Positions 14,348 to 21,266 of a DNA stretch of 21,266 bases are shown here, one piece after another. The DNA is from Roseiarcus sp049514155 (GTDB lineage Bacteria; Pseudomonadota; Alphaproteobacteria; Rhizobiales; Beijerinckiaceae). The stretch's first letter is position 1; each line of letters begins with the position of its first letter. The translations under genes and the position numbers were made by a program. Below the pieces are notes generated by a model that saw only the letters and a program-made list of their open reading frames with translations, was not told the origin of the DNA and made no database searches. The DNA lies in NCBI RefSeq assembly GCF_049514155.1, contig NZ_JBEKVH010000060.1, positions 1-21,266 of the forward strand, read 5' to 3'.

Positions 14348-16399
14348 TCAAGCCCGCCCTCCGCCCGCCCCCCGCGCCCCTTCCTCGAACGCCCGCTCCA
14401 CATGGGCGACGATGTCGCCGATGATCGCGTTGAGGGCGAAATCCTTCGGCGTGTAGATCGCGGCGACGCCTTCGCGCTTCAACGCCTCCGCGTCGGCCGG
14501 AGGGATGATGCCGCCGACGACCACCGGCACCCGCGATAAGCCCGCCGCCTTCATCAGCGCCAGCACTTCGCGCGTCATCGCCAGATGCGAGCCCGACAGG
14601 ATCGACAGGCCGATGCAATCGACGCCGTCGTGAGCGCGCGCGACGATGTCCTGCGGCGTCAGGCGGATGCCGTCGTAGACGACGTCGAGGCCGGCGTCGA
14701 GCGCGCGCGTCGCGATCTGCTCGGCGCCGTTGGAATGGCCGTCGAGCCCCGGCTTGCCGACCAGCAGCTTCAGCCGATGGCCGAGCTTGATCGACACGCG
14801 CTCGACTTCGCTCCGCAGCGGATCGAGATCGCCGGATTGCTGGCGGGCGCGGCTGCTGACGCCGGTCGGCGCGCGATATTCGCCGAATTCGGCCCGCAGC
14901 GCCGCGCCCCATTCGCCGGTCGTCGCGCCGGCCTTCGCCGCCTCGATCGACGCCGGCATGATGTTCGCCCCGCTCTTGGCCGCCGCGCGCAAAGCCGCGA
15001 GCGCGCGCTCGACCTGCGCCGCGTTACGCTCGGCGCGCCAGACGCCGAGACGTTCGATCTGCTCCCGCTCGGCCTCGGGCGAGGAGACATGGATCGCGCC
15101 GTCGCCGGCGGTCAACGGCGAGGGCTCGCTGGCGGTGAAGCAATTGACGCCGACCACCTTGAGCTCGCCGCGCTCGATCGCTTCGATCCGCCGCGCGTTG
15201 GATTCGACCAGCCGCCGCTTCAATTCGCCCGATTCGATCGCCGCGATCATGCCGCCCATGCCCGCGATCGCTTCGAGCTCGGCCTTCGCCTCGGCGATCA
15301 ACGTCTCGACCCGCCGCTCGACTTCGACGCTGCCGTCGAAAATGTCGCCGTATTCGAGCAGGTCGGTCTCGAACGCCATGATCTGCTGCAGCCTCAGCGA
15401 CCATTGCTGATCGAACGGCCGCGGCAGGCCGAGCGCCTCGTTCCACGCCGGCAATTGCACCGCGCGGGCGCGCGCGCCCTTCGACAGCACCACCGACAGC
15501 ATCTCGATCAGGATGCGATAGGCGTTGTTCTCCGGCTGCTGCTCGGTCAGGCCGAGCGAGTTGACCTGCACGCCGTAGCGGAACCGCCGCTTGGCGGGAT
15601 CGGTTATGCGATAGCGCTCGCGGGTGATCTCGTCCCACAGCGCGACGAAGGCGCGCATCTTGGCGAGCTCGGTGACGAAGCGCATGCCGGCGTTGACGAA
15701 GAACGACAGGCCGCCGACGACGTTGGCGAAGCCTTCGGCGTCGATCTCGCCCGAAGCGCGCACCATGTCGAGCACGCCGATCGCGGTCGCCAACGCGTAG
15801 CTGAGCTCCTGCACCGGCGTCGCGCCCGCTTCCTGCAGATGGTAGGAGCAGACGTTGATCGGGTTCCACTTCGGCGTCTCGCGAACGCAGAACAGGATGA
15901 GGTCCTTGGTCAGCCGCAGCGACGGGCCGGGCGCGAACACATACGAGCCGCGCGACAGATATTCCTTGACGATGTCGTTTTGCGTCGTGCCTTGCAGGCC
16001 GGCGCGCGGCGCGCCCTGTTCGTCGGCGACCGCGACATAGAGCGCCATCAGCCACGGCGCGGTGGCGTTGATGGTCATCGACGTGTTCATCGCGTCAAGC
16101 GGGATGCCCTCGAACAGCGCCCGCATGTCGCCGATGTGGGAGATCGCGACGCCGACCTTGCCGACTTCGCCGCGCGCGATTCGGTGGTCGCTGTCGTAGC
16201 CGGTCTGGGTCGGCAGGTCGAAGGCGATCGACAGGCCGGTCTGGCCCTTGGCGAGATTGGCGCGATAGAGGCGGTTCGACTCGCGCGCGGTCGAATGGCC
16301 GGCGTAAGTGCGAAAGATCCACGGCTTGTCGCGCTTGGGCGCCGCCTGGCCGTCGTCGATGGCCGGCGCCGCGCGCCGCTTCTGTCCCGGTCCGCTCAT
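14348..16399 (-). CDS. meaA: Ethylmalonyl-CoA mutase (MeaA-type, B12-dependent)
   Basis: Rearranges (2R)-ethylmalonyl-CoA to (2S)-methylsuccinyl-CoA with adenosylcobalamin in the ethylmalonyl-CoA pathway. The 683-aa product is one chain with an acyl-CoA mutase barrel (RTYAGHST, GLSIAFDLPTQTGYDSDH, TSMTINATAPWLMALY, GTTQNDIVKEYLSRG) and a C-terminal B12-binding domain: DGHSNG (about 553-558) with the cobalt-ligating histidine, SILSGS (about 599) and VVGGIIPP. TSMTINATAPWL and the overall text match MeaA/Ecm rather than methylmalonyl-CoA mutase. The nearby ccr gene supports this. ATG 16399 is preferred; a GTG four codons earlier (16411) is possible, and neither has a clear ribosome site. The upstream membrane-protein gene (76-77 bp away, same strand) may be co-transcribed. 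The last ~100 bp resemble two debris fragments upstream of the TIR-like gene. Confidence 0.94.
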   Translation of the reverse strand: MSGPGQKRRAAPAIDDGQAAPKRDKPWIFRTYAGHSTARESNRLYRANLAKGQTGLSIAFDLPTQTGYDSDHRIARGEVGKVGVAISHIGDMRALFEGIPLDAMNTSMTINATAPWLMALYVAVADEQGAPRAGLQGTTQNDIVKEYLSRGSYVFAPGPSLRLTKDLILFCVRETPKWNPINVCSYHLQEAGATPVQELSYALATAIGVLDMVRASGEIDAEGFANVVGGLSFFVNAGMRFVTELAKMRAFVALWDEITRERYRITDPAKRRFRYGVQVNSLGLTEQQPENNAYRILIEMLSVVLSKGARARAVQLPAWNEALGLPRPFDQQWSLRLQQIMAFETDLLEYGDIFDGSVEVERRVETLIAEAKAELEAIAGMGGMIAAIESGELKRRLVESNARRIEAIERGELKVVGVNCFTASEPSPLTAGDGAIHVSSPEAEREQIERLGVWRAERNAAQVERALAALRAAAKSGANIMPASIEAAKAGATTGEWGAALRAEFGEYRAPTGVSSRARQQSGDLDPLRSEVERVSIKLGHRLKLLVGKPGLDGHSNGAEQIATRALDAGLDVVYDGIRLTPQDIVARAHDGVDCIGLSILSGSHLAMTREVLALMKAAGLSRVPVVVGGIIPPADAEALKREGVAAIYTPKDFALNAIIGDIVAHVERAFEEGARGAGGGRA

Positions 16400-16414
16400 T
16401 GTGCACAGCACAAT
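16398..16414. promoter_or_regulatory. Palindrome overlapping the meaA start codon
   Basis: ATTGTGC-ACA-GCACAAT, a perfect 7-bp inverted repeat around 3 bases. It covers the ATG (16399) and the alternative GTG (16411) of meaA. It could be a repressor site or, in RNA, a start-codon hairpin. TetR-type control (CcrR) of an ethylmalonyl-CoA pathway gene is known in Methylobacterium, but I cannot match this site to it. Confidence 0.45.
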
Positions 16415-16475
16415 CGCAGAAATTCGCCAGGGCGGCTAGATAAGCCGGCGTCGTCCCTTAGGCGGAGGCGGGCGG

Positions 16476-16790
16476 CTAGAAGACGCGCGTGCGGGCGAAG
16501 CTCAACAGCAACACCAGCAGCACCGGCGCGGCGAACAGCAGGCCGAAGCTGAGGTAGGGCTCGTAGCGCAGATAGGGGGTCATGAAGTTGTAGCGCACGT
16601 AGAGCCCGGCGAACACGCCGGCCAGCGCCAGGATCGAGTTGATGTACGGGCCAAACCCTTGGCGGCCCATGAGATAATCGAGCACGAAGCCGATCAGCAC
16701 GAAGCCGACGAAGGCGGCGAGCCAGAAGCAGACCATCTCGAACCCGTCGAGATCTCTAATCATCAGAAAGAGGGGCGTCATCGCTTCCAT
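16476..16790 (-). CDS. Small integral membrane protein, unknown function
   Basis: A 104-aa protein with three predicted membrane helices (about 20-41, 49-66 and 79-98) joined by short loops (GRQGFG and a Tyr-rich TPYLRYEPYL). I do not recognise a family. GAGG lies about 6 bases ahead of the ATG at 16790; internal ATGs at 16781 and 16763 are possible alternatives. It is 76 bp upstream of meaA in the same direction and divergent from ccr, so it may be the first gene of a meaA transcript. Its composition matches the neighbouring core genes. Confidence 0.7.
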   Translation of the reverse strand: MEAMTPLFLMIRDLDGFEMVCFWLAAFVGFVLIGFVLDYLMGRQGFGPYINSILALAGVFAGLYVRYNFMTPYLRYEPYLSFGLLFAAPVLLVLLLSFARTRVF

Positions 16791-16937
16791 GGCGGCCTCG
16801 CGCGGACGGCGGCGCCGGCGAGGCGCCGCTTGGCCGTCAGCTTACCCAGCCATTCGTTTGCGCCCGGTGAACGTGACCTAGCGGAATGGCCAGAGACCAA
16901 AGTGGGATTGATTTTGGCCGGCCGGGGCGCGATTGTC

Positions 16938-16958
16938 GCTTGCTGCGGTGCAACAAGC
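16938..16958. promoter_or_regulatory. Inverted repeat in the ccr upstream region
   Basis: GCTTG (16938-16942) and CAAGC (16954-16958) enclose a nested TTGC-TGCGGT-GCAA (16940-16953), 77 bp before the ccr start. The TGC/GCA composition resembles the site upstream of phaR. It is a candidate operator or activator site in the divergent ccr/membrane-protein promoter region; no -35/-10 pair could be set. Confidence 0.35.
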
Positions 16959-17034
16959 CGGAGGAAATCGGCGCCCGCGCCTGTCGCTCGAGGGCCGCCG
17001 GCCCGCCGGCGCGGCCCGCGTCACGAGGAACGTC

Positions 17035-18333
17035 ATGGCCATTCGCTCCGGGGGCGGCGCTGCGCTCGGCCCCGTTTCCGCCGCCGTCGCCAACAAGGAC
17101 CTCTACGAGATCGGCGAAATCCCGCCGCTCGGCCATGTGCCGGCGTCGATGTACGCCTGGGTGGTGCGCAAGGAGCGCCACGGCCCGCCCGAGCAGTCGA
17201 TGCAGGTCGAGGTCGTGCCAACCTGGCCGCTCGACAGCCACGAAGTGCTGGTTTTCGTCATGGCCGCCGGGGTCAACTACAACGGCGTCTGGGCCGCGCT
17301 CGGCGAGCCGGTGTCGGTGCTCGACGTTCACAAGCAGCCCTATCACATCGCCGGATCGGACGCGGCGGGCGTCGTCTGGGCGGTCGGGTCGAGGGTGAGG
17401 CGCTGGAAGGTCGGCGACGAAGTCGTCGTCCATTGCAACCAGGACGACGGCGACGACGAGGAATGCAACGGCGGCGACCCGATGTTTTCCGCCTCGCAGC
17501 GCATCTGGGGCTACGAGACGCCGGACGGCTCCTTCGCCCAGTTCTGCCGGGTGCAAGACCGCCAGCTGATGGCGCGCCCGCAGCATCTGAGCTGGGAGGA
17601 GAGCGCCTCCTACACCCTGACGCTGGCCACCGCCTATCGCATGCTGTTCGGCCACGAGCCGCATCGGCTCAAGCCCGGCGACAACGTGCTCGTCTGGGGC
17701 GCTTCCGGCGGCCTCGGGGTGTTCGGCGTGCAGCTTTGCGCGGCCGCCGGCGCCAACGCGATCGGCGTCATCTCCGACGAGTCCAAGCGCGACTACGTGA
17801 TGAGGCTCGGCGCGCGCGGCGTCGTCAACCGCAAGGATTTCTCCTGCTGGGGCCAGTTGCCCAAGGTCAATTCGCCCGAGTTCGTCGCGTTCATGGCCGA
17901 AGCGCGCAAGTTCGGCAAAGCGATCTGGGACATCACCGGCAAGCGCGACGTCGACATCGTCTTCGAGCATCCCGGCGAGCAGACGTTCCCGGTCTCGTGT
18001 TTCGTCGTCAAGCGCGGCGGCATGGTGGTGTTCTGCGCCGGCACCACCGGCTTCAACTTCACCTTCGACGCGCGCTTCATCTGGATGCGGCAGAAACGCA
18101 TCCAGGGGTCGCATTTCGCCAACCTCAAGCAGGCCTCCGCGGCCAATCAATTCGTCATCGACCGCCGCATCTCGCCCTGCATGTCGGAAGTGTTCCCGTG
18201 GGACCAGATCCCGCGCGCCCACACGATGATGTGGAAGAACCAGCACGCGCCGGGCAACATGGCGGTGCTGGTCGGCGCGCCGCGCCCCGGGCTCAAGACG
18301 TTCGAAGACACCCTCGCCGCCGCGCGCGAATAG
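17035..18333 (+). CDS. ccr: Crotonyl-CoA carboxylase/reductase
   Basis: Carries out the reductive carboxylation of crotonyl-CoA with NADPH and CO2 to (2S)-ethylmalonyl-CoA, the key step of the ethylmalonyl-CoA pathway. The 432-aa medium-chain reductase has the characteristic GVNYNGVWAALGEPVS (79-94), the SDAAGVVWAVGSRV segment, the nucleotide-binding GASGGLGVFG (222-231) and KRIQGSHFANLKQA. N81 and H360 appear, by eye, to correspond to the CO2-pocket residues N81 and H365 reported for the Kitasatospora enzyme. ATG 17035 is preceded by GAGGAA and gives the usual start and length; the frame is open further upstream without likeness. It is divergent from the meaA side and 85 bp ahead of rpiA, from which a strong hairpin separates it. 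Confidence 0.97.
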   Translation: MAIRSGGGAALGPVSAAVANKDLYEIGEIPPLGHVPASMYAWVVRKERHGPPEQSMQVEVVPTWPLDSHEVLVFVMAAGVNYNGVWAALGEPVSVLDVHKQPYHIAGSDAAGVVWAVGSRVRRWKVGDEVVVHCNQDDGDDEECNGGDPMFSASQRIWGYETPDGSFAQFCRVQDRQLMARPQHLSWEESASYTLTLATAYRMLFGHEPHRLKPGDNVLVWGASGGLGVFGVQLCAAAGANAIGVISDESKRDYVMRLGARGVVNRKDFSCWGQLPKVNSPEFVAFMAEARKFGKAIWDITGKRDVDIVFEHPGEQTFPVSCFVVKRGGMVVFCAGTTGFNFTFDARFIWMRQKRIQGSHFANLKQASAANQFVIDRRISPCMSEVFPWDQIPRAHTMMWKNQHAPGNMAVLVGAPRPGLKTFEDTLAAARE

Positions 18334-18380
18334 CGGCGCGACCGACGATTTGCCTTTCTTTCGTCGAATCGCTAGGCCAT

Positions 18381-18407
18381 CGCCGCGGGCGGGAGACGCC
18401 CGCGGCG
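18381..18407. promoter_or_regulatory. Strong hairpin between ccr and rpiA
   Basis: CGCCGCGGGCG (18381-18391) pairs perfectly with CGCCCGCGGCG (18397-18407) around GGAGA. There is no T run, so it may be a weak terminator for ccr. Its right arm touches the GGAG (18407-18410) that serves the rpiA TTG start, so it could also mask that site. Confidence 0.55.
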
Positions 18408-18418
18408 GAGTGAGGGCA

Positions 18419-19120
18419 TTGTCAGACAGCGAGACCTACAAGCGGCAAGCGGCGGAACGGGCGATCGCCCTCGTTCGGCCAGGCATGCGGCTTGGTCTCG
18501 GCACCGGCTCGACCGCTCGCCATTTCGTCGACCTGGTCGGGGCCGAGGTTCGCAAGGGGCTCGATATTGTCGGCGTGCCGACTTCGGAGGCGACGGCGCG
18601 CCAGGCGGGCGCGCTCGGAATTCCGCTGTCGACGCTCGACGAAACGCTCGAGCTCGACCTCACCGTTGACGGCGCCGACGAGATCGACGGGGCGCTGCGG
18701 TTGATCAAGGGCGGCGGCGGCGCGTTGCTGCGCGAAAAGATCGTCGCCGCTTCGTCGCGCCGCATGGTGGTCATCGCCGACGCGAGCAAGCGCGTGGCGC
18801 GGCTCGGACGCTTTCCACTGCCGATCGAGGTCGTCCCGTTCGGCGCCGCCACGACGATCCGGCGCGTCGAGCGCGCGACCGCCGCGCTTGGCCTCGCCGG
18901 CCCGCTGACATTGCGCCGTCAGGGCGGCAAGCTGTTCGTCAGCGACGGCGGCCACTACATCCTCGACTGCGCCTTCGGCGCGATCGCCGATCCGCAAGCG
19001 CTCGCCCAGGCGCTCGCCTTCATTCCCGGAATCGTCGACTACGGGCTGTTCATCGGCATGGCGAGCGCCGCCATCGTCGCCGGTCCAGCGGGCGTCGAGT
19101 CGCTTGGCGCGCTCGACTGA
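18419..19120 (+). CDS. rpiA: Ribose-5-phosphate isomerase A
   Basis: Interconverts ribose 5-phosphate and ribulose 5-phosphate in the pentose phosphate pathway. The 233-aa product has the GLGTGST phosphate loop (26-32), DGADE (84-88) and KGGGGALLREK (97-107). D84, D87, K97 and E106 line up with the E. coli catalytic residues D81, D84, K94 and E103 at a constant offset. The frame is open upstream, but TTG at 18419 gives the typical (M)SDSETYKRQAAERA start with GGAG 8 bases before it; a GTG three codons earlier overlaps that site. It heads a rpiA - DUF2059 - gor run (28 and 48 bp spacers) that recurs in alphaproteobacteria. Confidence 0.94.
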   Translation: MSDSETYKRQAAERAIALVRPGMRLGLGTGSTARHFVDLVGAEVRKGLDIVGVPTSEATARQAGALGIPLSTLDETLELDLTVDGADEIDGALRLIKGGGGALLREKIVAASSRRMVVIADASKRVARLGRFPLPIEVVPFGAATTIRRVERATAALGLAGPLTLRRQGGKLFVSDGGHYILDCAFGAIADPQALAQALAFIPGIVDYGLFIGMASAAIVAGPAGVESLGALD

Positions 19121-19148
19121 ACCTCAATCGCCAGAGGAGAGAGACATC

Positions 19149-19706
19149 GTGTCGTTCCCAATGATGAAAGCGTCCCTCGCCGCCTGTTTCGTCCTCGCGC
19201 TCGGCGCTGCGACGGCGGCTGCCGGCAATTCGGCGCCCTCGACCCCGGCCGCGACGCCGGCGGCGCCGGCCGCGACCGCGCCGGCCCCCTCGCCAGCGGC
19301 GCTCGGCTACGCGGCGACGATCCTCAACGACGTCGGCATGAAGCCGTCGCTCGACCGCATCGTGCCCGGCATGTTGTCCGAGATGCAACACGAGATCCTC
19401 GCCACCCGGCCGGAGCTGAAAGACCCGCTCGGCGAAGCGGTGCAAACCATCACGCCGGAATTCCTCAAGTCCGAACAGCAGGTGCTCGACGCCGCCGCCA
19501 AGGCCCTCGCCTCGCTCTTGACCGAGCCGGAGCTCAAGGACGTCGCCGCCTTTTACGAAAGTCCGACCGGCAGGAAGTTCGTCCTCGCCCAGGTCGCGCT
19601 GGCCAACCGCATCGCCGCCGTGGCCACCGAGTGGCGCCAGCAACTGTCGACCGCCATGCTCTCGCGCGTCCACGAAGAGATGAAGAAGAAGGGCAAGGAC
19701 TTCTAG
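19149..19706 (+). CDS. DUF2059 family exported protein
   Basis: A 185-aa protein of unknown function. It has a signal peptide (MMKASLAACFVLALGAATAAA in two parts, cleaved near AAA-GN), an Ala/Pro/Thr-rich linker, then a helical DUF2059 domain. That domain is recognisable from LTEPELKDVAAFYESPTGRK, the signature helix-turn where family members read ELKDLVAFYxSPTGxK. The mature protein should be periplasmic. GTG 19149 was chosen because GAGGAG ends 9 bases ahead; ATG 19161 is an alternative that keeps the signal peptide. It sits between rpiA and gor, a common alphaproteobacterial arrangement, and is probably co-transcribed with them. Confidence 0.88.
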   Translation: MSFPMMKASLAACFVLALGAATAAAGNSAPSTPAATPAAPAATAPAPSPAALGYAATILNDVGMKPSLDRIVPGMLSEMQHEILATRPELKDPLGEAVQTITPEFLKSEQQVLDAAAKALASLLTEPELKDVAAFYESPTGRKFVLAQVALANRIAAVATEWRQQLSTAMLSRVHEEMKKKGKDF

Positions 19707-19754
19707 TCCGCCCGATCTCGCGGCGCGGCGGGCGACAGCGAAAGGGGCGGGACG

Positions 19755-21131
<1,377 letters not shown>

Positions 21132-21140
21132 TCTCGCGCG

Positions 21141-21266
21141 TCAGGCCGCTTCGACCGCTGCGACGCCCTCGATCAGATCGCGGGCGAAGGCGAGCTCGGC
21201 GCCGGCGAAATCGATGAAGGCGCGCACGCGCGCCGAGTGCCGCAGATCGGCGTGGGTCAACAGCCA
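21141..21266 (-). CDS. LysR-type transcriptional regulator, C-terminal end (partial)
   Basis: Only the last 41 codons are in the window; the gene continues past the right edge. The text WLLTHADLRHSARVRAFIDF followed by AGAELAFARDLIEGV matches the end of LysR-family effector domains, where a segment such as HPDLRRxxRVRAFxDFL precedes the final helix. Target and ligand cannot be told. It is convergent with gor, 9 bp from its stop codon. Confidence 0.72.
   Translation of the reverse strand, partial: WLLTHADLRHSARVRAFIDFAGAELAFARDLIEGVAAVEAA

Noticed and set aside
14348..16399. Methylmalonyl-CoA mutase
   Set aside because: The single-chain sequence text (for example TSMTINATAPWL) and the linkage to ccr fit ethylmalonyl-CoA mutase better; final proof would need a phylogeny.

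Overview
This is a GC-rich chromosomal window that looks like an alphaproteobacterium of the order Hyphomicrobiales (Rhizobiales). The lineage is inferred from the gene repertoire: an ethylmalonyl-CoA pathway pair (crotonyl-CoA carboxylase/reductase and a MeaA-type mutase), a PHB gene set (phaA, phaB, phaR), the rpiA - DUF2059 - glutathione reductase order, and dense palindromic intergenic repeats typical of Rhizobiales. A methylotroph or phototroph of the Methylocystaceae/Beijerinckiaceae/Methylobacteriaceae kind would fit, but genus cannot be fixed from this window.

Layout. 1-150: a perfect 16-bp ParB site (parS) just past the mnmE stop, which suggests the window lies near the chromosome origin. 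151-4013: mnmE (-), a glutathionyl-hydroquinone reductase (+), a small exported four-cysteine protein (-), gpmA (-). 4089-7836: a SAM methyltransferase (-) divergent from gloB (+), then a PAS/degenerate-GGDEF/EAL c-di-GMP phosphodiesterase (+). 7841-8849: phaR (-) with a paired TGC-type direct repeat upstream, then a decayed second copy of the phaR 5' end. 9233-11231: phaA and phaB (+). 11232-14347: an accessory zone with a GIY-YIG gene, at least five copies of a ~100-bp bipartite palindromic repeat, a tandem duplication carrying debris of the GIY-YIG 5' end and the meaA 3' end, and a lower-GC gene for a winged-helix plus TIR-like protein. 14348-18333: meaA/ecm (-) preceded by a small membrane protein (-), divergent from ccr (+). 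18419-21131: rpiA, a DUF2059 exported protein and gor (+). 21141-21266: the C-terminal end of a LysR-type regulator (-) running off the window.

How the genes fit together. PhaA and PhaB make acetoacetyl-CoA and 3-hydroxybutyryl-CoA, the branch point between PHB storage and the ethylmalonyl-CoA pathway. Ccr and MeaA/Ecm carry the second branch (crotonyl-CoA to ethylmalonyl-CoA to methylsuccinyl-CoA). PhaR is the PHB-responsive repressor. Storage and C2-assimilation enzymes therefore lie within about 10 kb, split by the accessory zone.

The most novel-looking item is the orphan 378-aa protein at 12928-14064. It has an N-terminal winged-helix-like region, a variable linker and a C-terminal TIR-like (CAP12/PF10137-type) domain that keeps the expected glutamate. 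It lies between inverted ~40-bp arms and beside repeated fragments of the meaA 3' end, so it looks like an acquired, possibly defensive, module. No cyclase, ThsA or other partner gene is visible next to it. All functional assignments are by recognition of motifs and family resemblance; no database search was run.
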